64,000 bases of DNA from an uncultured Sphingobacteriaceae bacterium (GTDB taxonomy: Bacteria > Bacteroidota > Bacteroidia > Sphingobacteriales > Sphingobacteriaceae). Positions 55,613 to 63,414 of the stretch are shown here, piece by piece. Where the stretch lies: contig CAMLLO010000023.1 in the NCBI GenBank assembly GCA_946480915.1, positions 4,772 through 68,771 of the forward strand. The letters are read 5' to 3'. Positions within the stretch are counted from its first letter, which is position 1. Every line of letters starts with the position of its first letter. Position numbers and translations under genes: made by a program. Under the pieces are notes generated by a model that saw only the letters and a list, made by a program, of their open reading frames with translations, ran no database searches and had not been told where the DNA came from.

Positions 55613-55659
55613 TTGTATCGATCAGCTTCCTAAGGATTCAAACTGTAGGGGCTTTCAGT

Positions 55660-56727
55660 TTACTCTAATTTGAAATCTTTTTGCAAGTGAACTGCCGAAT
55701 GCTCAGTAGCGGAACTTTTTAGAAACTTTATAATTTCATAAGTCAATATTCCAGTTTCGATCAAGAATCCATCATGACCATAAAAGGAGTCGATCTCCAG
55801 ATATGCTGCTCCGGGGATTTTCTCGGCCAATAATTGCTGTTCAGAAGGAGGGAACAATAAATCGGAGCTAATCCCAATTACCAAAGTCTTTGCAGTGATC
55901 TGTTTCAATGCATCTGAAACAGAACCTCTGTTACGCCCAACATTATGGCTGTCCATGGCCTTACTTAAATACCAATAACTGTAGGCATTAAAACGTTTAA
56001 CTAATTTATCACCCTGATAATTTTGATAGGAAGATGCTTTAAATTCGTCTGTTTTGTCGGCAGTATCTTCCTTCTGGGATATTCCGTAGGTTTGGTAGTT
56101 ACGATAGGATAAAAGAGCAATACTCCTCGCTGCCTTTAATCCTTTCATTCCGCCATCAGGAGTATTTTCAAAAAAACTCGGGTCGCTCGCAATTGCCAGT
56201 CGCTGACTTTCATTGAAAGCAATACCCCAAGGTGAATGAACGGCGTTGGTCGCCATTAATATCAGCTTCTTAATGCGATTCGGTTCTGATATCGCCCATT
56301 CTACAGCCTGTTGTCCGCCTAACGATCCGCCAATCAAAAGACTTATGTCATTAATTTCCAGGTGATCTGCTAAAAGTTTGTGAATAGCAGCCATATCTCT
56401 CACATTAAACATCGGAAACGATAAATAATAAGGCTGTTGAGTTTCCGGGTTTATACTTAAGGGGCAGCTGGTACCGTAATGCGATCCCAAGACATTGGGA
56501 CAAACAATATAGTAATCCCTGGGATTAAAAATATCGTCCTCTCCAAATAAGCCATTCCACCAATCAAATACATCCGAGTTGGCTGTCAACGCATGAGAAA
56601 CCCAGACCACATTATCTTTTTTTGCATTCAGTGTTCCAAATGTTTGATAAGCTATCTCCAGGTCTGATATCTCAGCTCCATTTTCAAATGTAAACTTGTT
56701 TGTATATGTGAATTTTCTTGTGCTCAT
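55660..56727 (-). CDS. metX: Homoserine O-acetyltransferase
   Basis: 355 residues, alpha/beta-hydrolase of the MetX family, which makes O-acetylhomoserine for methionine synthesis. Nucleophile elbow LLIGGSLGGQQAVEWAIS (Ser), oxyanion sequence VWVSHALTANSDVFDWWNG, VCPNVLGSHYGTSCPLSI, and late Asp/His residues in ISSDLLFPPSEQ and YGHDGFLIET. A SAM-I riboswitch lies in its leader on the same strand at 56905-57018, implying methionine/SAM control. The downstream partner, the PLP lyase, is 380 bases upstream with the riboswitch between. Confidence 0.96.
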   Translation of the reverse strand: MSTRKFTYTNKFTFENGAEISDLEIAYQTFGTLNAKKDNVVWVSHALTANSDVFDWWNGLFGEDDIFNPRDYYIVCPNVLGSHYGTSCPLSINPETQQPYYLSFPMFNVRDMAAIHKLLADHLEINDISLLIGGSLGGQQAVEWAISEPNRIKKLILMATNAVHSPWGIAFNESQRLAIASDPSFFENTPDGGMKGLKAARSIALLSYRNYQTYGISQKEDTADKTDEFKASSYQNYQGDKLVKRFNAYSYWYLSKAMDSHNVGRNRGSVSDALKQITAKTLVIGISSDLLFPPSEQQLLAEKIPGAAYLEIDSFYGHDGFLIETGILTYEIIKFLKSSATEHSAVHLQKDFKLE

Positions 56728-56904
56728 GTTTTAGAAAAATGTAGAAGTGTTTTTCACTTCATGCATCATAAAATTTCGACTTAATGTTTAGTGATTAAAG
56801 CAATTAATAAGTCAAATACATTCGAAGAAGATTCACATTAACAGTTGTTGGATTGGATAAGAAGGGGAGAGACAATGTCTTTTCGTTGTTCATGGTTTTA
56901 CATA

Positions 56905-57018
56905 ATTTATATCTTTCCCGGTGTTTCCGGGAACAGGATTTGGCACCTTTTCCGACACTATGCCGGTTAGGTTGTCAGCGGGTCGTGGAGCCTGTTCTCT
57001 CACCGCTTCTTTATAAAT
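56905..57018 (-). promoter_or_regulatory. SAM-I (S-box) riboswitch in the metX leader
   Basis: Minus-strand sequence matches the S-box: P1 TATAAAT (57012-57018 plus) pairs with ATTTATA (56905-56911 plus), 'GCTGACAACCT' joins P2 to P3 (CCGGC...GTCGG), 'AAGGTGCCAAATCCTG' is the diagnostic J3/4 and P2 pseudoknot partner zone, and CCCGG-AAACA-CCGGG is P4, followed by GAAAGAT. These elements are the hallmark of the class. A 177-base leader follows to the metX ATG at 56727. High SAM should turn metX off. No obvious intrinsic terminator was seen in the leader, so control may be translational or through a weak hairpin. Confidence 0.92.
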
Positions 57019-57109
57019 CAAAACCTTTTGAGGGGTAATGACAGAAATTTATTTCACTAAATTGCCCAAATATACACCCAAATGCACTATTTGCCAAAAT
57101 TATTCCTGA

Positions 57110-58225
57110 TTATTTTAAAGCCTGTTCAAGGTCGGCTATTAAATCATCGATAAATTCTAAGCCTACTGAGATACGGAGCAGGTTCTTTGGCGTCTTGGTG
57201 TCGGGTCCTTCCATGGATGCGCGATGTTCAATGAGACTTTCAACACCGCCGAGACTGGTAGCCCTGGTAAATAGTTTTAATTTGTTGGAAACACTCCTTG
57301 CATCGTCAGAGCTTCCTTTCACAGTAAATGAAAGCATCCCACCAAAATCACTCATTTGAGATTTAGCAATGGCATAGGAGGGATGATCTGGTAAACCAGG
57401 GTAAAAAACGTGTTCGATCTTGTCGTGAGTATGAAGATAATTCGCAATTTTCATGGCGTTCTGTACATGGCCTCTCATTCTATAGGGCAGGGTTTTTATT
57501 CCGCGTACCGCCATATAGCAATCGAACGGGGAAGGTACAGCACCGGAAAGCGCTTGGTTTGTTCTTATCTTCGACCAAAAATCATCGTTGTTTTTTGTTA
57601 TCAATGCTCCGCCTAAAACGTCGCTATGACCACCTAAATATTTAGTTGTGGCATGCATAACAATATCAGCACCTAAATCTAAAGGACGTTGAAAAACAGG
57701 TGTGGCAAATGTGTTATCACAGCAAACGATAATATCATGTTCGTGTGCAAGCTTGACGATAGCCTGTATGTCAGAAATTTTTAAGAGTGGATTTGAAGGT
57801 GTTTCTATCCAGATAAGTTTCGTATTTGATTTAATTGCAGATTCGATCAGCGATAAATCGGAATAATTGAGATAATCTACGGTTAAAATTCCAGCGAAAA
57901 CGGTATTAATTAAATTTCGTAATCCATGATACATGTCGTCAGGAGCGATAATATGACTACCTGATTTTAAAGCTTGCAATATTGCTGAGCCGGCAGCATT
58001 GCCCGAAGAAAATGCGCAACAATCAACACCACCTTCTAATTGGGTTAAAACATTTTCTAAGGATTTTCTATTGGGATTATCCGCTCTTGTATAAATATAG
58101 CCGCCAGGAAATTCCCCGTCTAGTCCCCGCTCAAACGTAGTCGACAGAGTGATGGGCTGGACAACCGCTCCGGAATTCGGATCAGTATGATTTCCGGCGT
58201 GTATTGCAATCGTTTCGAGTTTCAT
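57110..58225 (-). CDS. PLP-dependent Cys/Met metabolism enzyme (cystathionine gamma-synthase / O-acetylhomoserine sulfhydrylase type)
   Basis: About 371 residues from the ATG at 58225; the frame runs on to 58318 but the extra residues lack family similarity. Fold-type I PLP enzyme: ETIAIHAGNHTDPNSGAVVQ, PLP-anchoring AFSSGNAAGSAILQAL, DNTFATP, and the Schiff-base Lys in HATTKYLGGHSDVLGG. The nearby metX suggests it uses O-acetylhomoserine, either with sulfide or cysteine; the sequence alone does not separate the two. Divergent from mqnE over a short palindrome. Confidence 0.9.
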   Translation of the reverse strand: MKLETIAIHAGNHTDPNSGAVVQPITLSTTFERGLDGEFPGGYIYTRADNPNRKSLENVLTQLEGGVDCCAFSSGNAAGSAILQALKSGSHIIAPDDMYHGLRNLINTVFAGILTVDYLNYSDLSLIESAIKSNTKLIWIETPSNPLLKISDIQAIVKLAHEHDIIVCCDNTFATPVFQRPLDLGADIVMHATTKYLGGHSDVLGGALITKNNDDFWSKIRTNQALSGAVPSPFDCYMAVRGIKTLPYRMRGHVQNAMKIANYLHTHDKIEHVFYPGLPDHPSYAIAKSQMSDFGGMLSFTVKGSSDDARSVSNKLKLFTRATSLGGVESLIEHRASMEGPDTKTPKNLLRISVGLEFIDDLIADLEQALK

Positions 58226-58292
58226 ATTCCGCTTTTTAACAAAGATTAGATTTTCTATGATAAAATCGACATTAAAAACCGGGCTTAAAAGT

Positions 58293-58306
58293 ATTGTTAC
58301 AACAAT
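58293..58306. promoter_or_regulatory. Palindrome in the divergent PLP-enzyme/mqnE intergenic region
   Basis: ATTGTT-AC-AACAAT is a perfect 6-bp inverted repeat between the two divergent genes. Its placement would suit a dimeric regulator or be part of overlapping promoters. No regulator is identified; significance low given AT-rich context. Confidence 0.35.
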
Positions 58307-58346
58307 ATGATAGTACAATTTGCCGCTTTATTGTATTTTTGAGCTA

Positions 58347-59540
58347 ATGGATGCCGAACACAAACTCCACACTATTTTATCTGACAAACACCTTGATGCC
58401 GACCTGAAAGCTATCGCGGAAAAAGTATCTAAAAATGAGCGAATTAACTTTGCTGAAGGGGTGGTTCTTTATGAAAAAGGAGAATTAGGTTACCTCGGAA
58501 TTCTGGCTAATTATGTTCGTGAAAAGAAACACGGAGATAAAACTTTTTTCAACCGGAACTTTCACATTGAACCTACAAATCTCTGTGTGTATGATTGTAA
58601 GTTTTGTTCCTACTCGCGTTTATTAAAACAGAAGGAAGAAGGTTGGGAATTTACCATGGACGAAATGTTCGAAATGGTGAAAAAATATGATGCACAGCCA
58701 GTAACAGAAGTTCATATTGTCGGAGGAGTTTTACCTCAATATGATGTTGCTTTCTATTCTGAGTTTTTTCGTAAAATTCGTGCACACCGACCTGAACTTC
58801 ATATCAAAGCCTTGACGCCAGTTGAATTTCATTATATTTTCAAAAAGGCGAAAATAGATTACGCCACAGGTATGAAATTGATGAAAGAGGCGGGCTTAGA
58901 CTCTATCCCTGGTGGGGGTGCAGAGATTTTTGACTCTGAGATCCGTGAACAGATTGCTAAGGATAAATGCAACGCCGAACAGTGGCTGCAAATTCATGAA
59001 GAATGGCACAAACTTGGTCAGCGCTCGAATGCAACGATTCTTTACGGGCATATAGAGCAGTTCAGGCACCGGGTAGATCACATGGAGCGTCTTCGGCAAT
59101 TGCAGGATAAAACCGGTGGATTTCAGGCTTTCATTCCATTAAAGTTCAGAAATCAAGATAATCAAATGTCGCACGTTCCTGAAGTCTCGGTGATAGAAGA
59201 TCTTCGGAATTACGCGATATCCAGGATCTATCTTGATAATTTCGATCACATAAAAGCCTATTGGGCAATGATCAGCCGGGAAACCGCACAGCTTTCTCTT
59301 AATTTCGGTGTAGATGACATTGATGGAACCCTTGACGATACCACTAAGATTTACTCAATGGCTGGCGCTGAAGAACAAAACCCGGCAATGAGCACCAGAG
59401 AACTTGTTGAGCTCATTAAAAATGTGGGCAGACATCCTATTGAAAGAGATACACTTTATAATGTAGTTACCGATTATAAAGAATTTAAGTTTGAGGATGA
59501 ACCCAAACCTCAGTTTTATAAATTACCTGTTATTAATTAA
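58347..59540 (+). CDS. mqnE: Aminofutalosine synthase (radical SAM)
   Basis: 397 residues from the ATG at 58347; an upstream TTG at 58320 extends it by nine residues without family support. Radical-SAM cluster motif CVYDCKFCSYSR, plus GGVLPQYDVAFYSEFFRKIR and IPGGGAEIFDSEIR. Converts 3-(1-carboxyvinyloxy)benzoate to aminodeoxyfutalosine in the futalosine route to menaquinone. Followed by a phosphatase-like gene (6-base gap) and mqnA. Strong assignment. Confidence 0.95.
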   Translation: MDAEHKLHTILSDKHLDADLKAIAEKVSKNERINFAEGVVLYEKGELGYLGILANYVREKKHGDKTFFNRNFHIEPTNLCVYDCKFCSYSRLLKQKEEGWEFTMDEMFEMVKKYDAQPVTEVHIVGGVLPQYDVAFYSEFFRKIRAHRPELHIKALTPVEFHYIFKKAKIDYATGMKLMKEAGLDSIPGGGAEIFDSEIREQIAKDKCNAEQWLQIHEEWHKLGQRSNATILYGHIEQFRHRVDHMERLRQLQDKTGGFQAFIPLKFRNQDNQMSHVPEVSVIEDLRNYAISRIYLDNFDHIKAYWAMISRETAQLSLNFGVDDIDGTLDDTTKIYSMAGAEEQNPAMSTRELVELIKNVGRHPIERDTLYNVVTDYKEFKFEDEPKPQFYKLPVIN

Positions 59541-59546
59541 AAAGAT

Positions 59547-60176
59547 TTGGAGAAAACGATTTATTTGATTCGCCACGGTGAAACTGATTTGAATAAGAGG
59601 GGAGTGGTGCAGGGAAGGGGCATGGACACCGATTTAAATGATCACGGCAGAAAACAAGCCGAAGCTTTTTATAATACATATAAACACGTTCCGTTCGACA
59701 AAATTTACACATCAACACTAAAACGTACACATCAGACTGTGAAGCGGTTTATTGATGATGGAATTTCCTGGACCCAGTATGCCGGCCTTGATGAGCTAGC
59801 CTGGGGTATTTACGAAGGCAAGGAAAGTACGGAAGACATGAGGATGGCTTTTGCACAAATGATGGAAGGCTGGACAAATGGCGATCTTCATTTAAAATTC
59901 GAAAATGGCGAAAGTCCTTTAGACGTTAAGGAAAGACAGCTGGAGGTCTTAGAAAAGCTGATAGCGGAAAATGAAGCGAAAAATATTCTTATCTGCATGC
60001 ATGGCAGAGCAATGCGGCTTTTTTTATGTCTTCTAACTAACCGGCCGATTTCCGACATGGAGGAATTTCCACATCAAAATACAACTTTATATAAACTGTT
60101 TTTTGATGGGAACAAATTTGAGATTATCGATTTTCATAATACAGATCATTTAAAAGTTTTTTGTGAGCAAGATTAG
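59547..60176 (+). CDS. Histidine phosphatase family protein (phosphoglycerate mutase-like)
   Basis: 209 residues, TTG start at 59547. Branch-1 histidine phosphatase: catalytic RHG in IYLIRHGETDLNKRG, Arg in TSTLKRTHQT, Glu in LAWGIYEGKES and His in LICMHGRAMRL. Dephosphorylates small molecules or proteins; substrate unknown. Sandwiched between mqnE and mqnA with 6-base gap and 14-base overlap, so it shares their transcript and may serve menaquinone synthesis or be a passenger. Confidence 0.92.
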   Translation: MEKTIYLIRHGETDLNKRGVVQGRGMDTDLNDHGRKQAEAFYNTYKHVPFDKIYTSTLKRTHQTVKRFIDDGISWTQYAGLDELAWGIYEGKESTEDMRMAFAQMMEGWTNGDLHLKFENGESPLDVKERQLEVLEKLIAENEAKNILICMHGRAMRLFLCLLTNRPISDMEEFPHQNTTLYKLFFDGNKFEIIDFHNTDHLKVFCEQD

Positions 60177-60903
60177 AGTTTCTGCAGTTTCTTATACCAA
60201 CACCAAACCTTTTGTATACGGCCTGCAACATGCAGGAATTTTGAGAAAAATCGATTTAAGCTTAGATATTCCTTCTGATTGCGCACAGAAATTAATTGAA
60301 GATCAGGCTGATATAGGTTTAATTCCAGTTGCTGCGTTATTAGATATTCCCGGTCATAGCATTATTTCAAATTATTGTATCGGAGCAAACGGCGCAGTAA
60401 ACTCAGTATTTATTTTCAGCGAGAAACCGATAAAGGAAATTAAAACGATCAGGCTTGATTCTCAATCCAGAACTTCAAATGCTTTGGCCAGAATTTTATT
60501 AAAAAATTACTGGAAAGTTAATCCGGATCTTACCACAGATAATCACACTGATGCATTCGTTGAAATTGGTGACCGGACATTTGGAAAAAAAGATAATTTC
60601 CCGTTTGTGTATGACTTAGCTGAAGAATGGAAAAATTTCACCGGGCTGGAGTTTGCATTCGCAGTTTGGGCCGCCAACAAACCTATATCTCAGGAGTTTG
60701 TAGATGAATTTAATTCAGCTTTAAGTTTAGGCATTAACAATATCCCAAACGTAGTTTCCGAATTACCCAAAAGGAATGATTTTGATTTCGACGATTATTT
60801 AACCCATAAGCTTGATTATTGGTTAACTGATTCTAAAAGACAGGCGCTTAAATTGTTTTTAGGCTACTTAGAATCATTAAAAGATTCTGTACCTGCAATT
60901 TGA
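60163..60903 (+). CDS. mqnA: Chorismate dehydratase
   Basis: 246 residues, GTG start at 60163, overlapping the upstream phosphatase gene by 14 bases. Periplasmic-binding-protein-like fold of the MqnA family; characteristic RVSAVSYTNTKPFVYGL, the RLDSQSRTSNALARILL helix and LEFAFAVWAAN. Converts chorismate to 3-(1-carboxyvinyloxy)benzoate, the substrate of MqnE, so both ends of this operon act in successive steps. Other mqn genes lie outside the window. Confidence 0.94.
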   Translation: MSKIRVSAVSYTNTKPFVYGLQHAGILRKIDLSLDIPSDCAQKLIEDQADIGLIPVAALLDIPGHSIISNYCIGANGAVNSVFIFSEKPIKEIKTIRLDSQSRTSNALARILLKNYWKVNPDLTTDNHTDAFVEIGDRTFGKKDNFPFVYDLAEEWKNFTGLEFAFAVWAANKPISQEFVDEFNSALSLGINNIPNVVSELPKRNDFDFDDYLTHKLDYWLTDSKRQALKLFLGYLESLKDSVPAI

Positions 60904-61056
60904 ACTGTATTTGGTGACCTTAACTATAATTCCGCGCAGGTGTAGATTGTGTCCCATAATTAATATTATGTTAAATAGGATTTTCTTCTAGGTCTTTCCC
61001 TTCTTCCAAACTATTTCAATTTCATAACGTTTACTTAGTATTCTATTCAAACGATT

Positions 61057-61530
61057 ATGGAAACCTCATATCATGAAAATTACGTCAGGCAGCTGCACCA
61101 TTTGTTGAACGCCGTGATGAAAAGCGAAAAACGGTTTGTTGAAGCATCGGATCATGTTGATTCAGTTGATTATAAAAATCTTTTTAATCACTACGTTGAA
61201 GAACGTATAAATATAATTGCAGAACTTAAAGAAGCTATCATAAAATTAGGCGGAACTCTCAGTTCCGGCGAAATGGCTGAAATTGAGACACCTCACTCAA
61301 CAGAAGAAAAATTGAATCCTGATGTTAAAAAAGAACAATCCACTCTTGAGCGAGTAAGGAACTCTGAACGGGAAGCCCTTGAAGTTTACGATGAAGTATT
61401 GCAGGGAGCGATTCTGGAGGATTTCAACTTAAAAACACTTTTGATGGGGCACAGATTGATTATCAATGAAGCTTTTACGGAGCTCGACAAGAGATATTTC
61501 GCACATTTTAAATTGAGCCAGCCATACTAA
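61057..61530 (+). CDS. DUF2383 four-helix-bundle protein
   Basis: 157 residues, all-helical, ferritin-like bundle of the DUF2383/PA2169 family: NYVRQLHHLLNAVMKSEKRF, FNHYVEERINIIAELKEAI, ALEVYDEVLQGAILEDFNLK and LLMGHRLIINEAFTELDKRY. Homologues are linked to stress responses but unassigned biochemically. It is 6 bases before the Ku gene, so it is likely co-expressed with the end-joining proteins. Confidence 0.8.
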   Translation: METSYHENYVRQLHHLLNAVMKSEKRFVEASDHVDSVDYKNLFNHYVEERINIIAELKEAIIKLGGTLSSGEMAEIETPHSTEEKLNPDVKKEQSTLERVRNSEREALEVYDEVLQGAILEDFNLKTLLMGHRLIINEAFTELDKRYFAHFKLSQPY

Positions 61531-61536
61531 AATTCT

Positions 61537-62307
61537 ATGCGTTCCATTTGGAAAGGTTCCATTGGTTTCGGACTGGTAAATATTCCGGTTAAACTCTATT
61601 CTGCTGTGCAAAGTAGTTCGTTGGGACTTGATATGCTCGACAGTAGAGATCATTCGCGAATTCGATACCAACGCATTAACGAGAAAACCCGCCAGGAAGT
61701 CCCTTATGAAAAAATTGTAAAGGGCTACCCTATCAACGAAACTTATGTGATTCTGGAGGACAAAGATTATGAAGATGCTAGTCCTGAAAAAAGTAAAATG
61801 ATCGAAATTGAGAGTTTTGTGAATATTGACGAGATAAATCCGATGTATTATGAGACCTCTTATTATTCCGAACCAGAAACTCAGGGAAGAAAGGCCTATG
61901 CCCTACTCCTGCAATCGCTAAAAAAGTCAAAGAAAGCAGGTCTCGCACGTTTTGTTTTAAGAAGTACTGAAAATCTGTGCATTATACATCCGGTAGATAA
62001 GGTAATCGTAATAACTAAGATCCGGTTTGCTGAAGAAATTCGCTCATCTGAAGAGATACTTACACCTGACGATGTAGTGGTAAATAAAAAGGAGCTGGAT
62101 ATGGGACTTGCGCTGGTTAACCAGTACAGCAGTAAGTTCGAGATCGACAAATTTAAAGACGAGTATCACCACGAACTTCTTCGAATTATCGAAGCAAAAG
62201 CGAAAGGAAAACGTCCAACGATAAAAAAATTAAAACCTCAGAAAGCCTCAGATGACAATCTGTTTGATCAATTAATGCAAAGTCTGAACACCAAGAAAGG
62301 AGCTTAA
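61537..62307 (+). CDS. ku: Ku-type DNA end-binding protein
   Basis: 256 residues, the standard bacterial Ku length: SIWKGSIGFGLVNIPVKLYS at the N-terminus, TRQEVPYEKIVKGYPINETY, FVNIDEINPMYYETSYYSEP, and a Lys-rich C-terminal tail (KAKGKRPTIKKLK). Forms a homodimeric ring on DNA ends for non-homologous end joining. Preceded by DUF2383 and followed by a LigD-polymerase gene, a typical partnership. Confidence 0.96.
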   Translation: MRSIWKGSIGFGLVNIPVKLYSAVQSSSLGLDMLDSRDHSRIRYQRINEKTRQEVPYEKIVKGYPINETYVILEDKDYEDASPEKSKMIEIESFVNIDEINPMYYETSYYSEPETQGRKAYALLLQSLKKSKKAGLARFVLRSTENLCIIHPVDKVIVITKIRFAEEIRSSEEILTPDDVVVNKKELDMGLALVNQYSSKFEIDKFKDEYHHELLRIIEAKAKGKRPTIKKLKPQKASDDNLFDQLMQSLNTKKGA

Positions 62308-62418
62308 GCACAGGGCCTTAGTGTTTGTGCGTGAATTTATTGAGTGAACCAGAGATGCATCTCCATCATCGGTATTTAATTTGGTTGCAGGAAATCCTGA
62401 AAAACATCTTCTGTGAAA

Positions 62419-63366
62419 ATGAAAACTGCATCATCTAAGACATCAGAACCGAATGATCCTAATGATCGGGAAGAAACTCATGGCAAAATAATGCTTAAGC
62501 TGACCAATCTGAATAAATTATATTGGAAAAATGAAGGGATTTCAAAAGGACAGCTGATTGAATATTATCGTTCTATTTCAGATTATATTCTTCCCTACTT
62601 AAAAGATCGTCCTCTTTCCTTAAATCGTCATCCGAACGGAATCGAGGGGCCAAGTTTTTTTCAAAAGGATTTAGATACAGAACAAATTCCTGACTGGATA
62701 GCGTATCAACCCATGTATTCAGAGAGCGGTGATAAAATGATCGACTATTTGATTTGCAACGACCTGCCTACTCTTCTCTGGATGGCAAACTTAGGATGCA
62801 TAGAAATAAACCCATGGCTAAGTACATATCAAAAACCAGAACACCCTATTTTCGCTGTGATGGATCTAGACCCTAATGATGTGGACGATTTCACTGAAGT
62901 CGTCCGGGTTGCCTTAACAACCAAAGAGATCTTAATGAAAATGGGCATCAAACCCTGGATTAAAACATCTGGGTCTCGTGGACTTCATATTTTTATTCAT
63001 ACTGGGGCTCAATACGATTTTGACCTAATTAAGAACTTTGTTCAATATCTCGGCCAAATGATATTGAAGCAACATCCTGAAACCACAAGCCTGGAACGTA
63101 GTCCTTCGAAACGGAAGAAAAAAATATATTTGGATTATCTTCAAAACCGCCGAGGTCAGACCATTGCAGCACCTTATTCAGTCAGACCGAAACCTGGTGC
63201 AACTGTTTCGACACCTTTAGATTGGGATGAGGTAAATGAAAGTTTGAACATCAAGGCCTTTACCATTTTCAATACTCTTGAAAGGCTTAAAACAAAGGGT
63301 GATCTTTGGAAGGAAATGACAAAAGATAAAGCTGATCTGAAAGCTGCGTTAGAAAAAATGAAATAA
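62419..63366 (+). CDS. Stand-alone LigD polymerase (primase-polymerase) domain protein
   Basis: 315 residues from the ATG at 62419 (a GTG two codons earlier is possible). Archaeo-eukaryotic-primase-type polymerase of LigD: LTNLNKLYWKNEGISKGQLI, LSLNRHPNGIEGPSFFQKDL, catalytic Asp pair in VMDLDPND, and TSGSRGLHIFIHTG. It fills gaps or adds nucleotides at breaks during end joining. The ligase and phosphoesterase domains of full LigD are missing; no ligase is found nearby. The preceding gene is Ku. Confidence 0.9.
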   Translation: MKTASSKTSEPNDPNDREETHGKIMLKLTNLNKLYWKNEGISKGQLIEYYRSISDYILPYLKDRPLSLNRHPNGIEGPSFFQKDLDTEQIPDWIAYQPMYSESGDKMIDYLICNDLPTLLWMANLGCIEINPWLSTYQKPEHPIFAVMDLDPNDVDDFTEVVRVALTTKEILMKMGIKPWIKTSGSRGLHIFIHTGAQYDFDLIKNFVQYLGQMILKQHPETTSLERSPSKRKKKIYLDYLQNRRGQTIAAPYSVRPKPGATVSTPLDWDEVNESLNIKAFTIFNTLERLKTKGDLWKEMTKDKADLKAALEKMK

Positions 63367-63393
63367 AAAAAGCCGGACTTGTTGCTCCGGCTT
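63361..63393 (-). terminator. Rho-independent terminator for the TPR gene
   Basis: AAGCCGGA (63370-63377) pairs with TCCGGCTT (63386-63393). On the minus strand it is followed by a T-run (complement of 63364-63371), directly downstream of the TPR gene stop at 63415. It overlaps the end of the convergent LigD-polymerase gene, which may also use it. Confidence 0.8.
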
Positions 63394-63414
63394 CCTGATT
63401 CGTAATTGAATATC

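Noticed and set aside
56853..57038. 61-codon plus-strand ORF
   Set aside because: It lies across the SAM riboswitch on the opposite strand and has no protein features.
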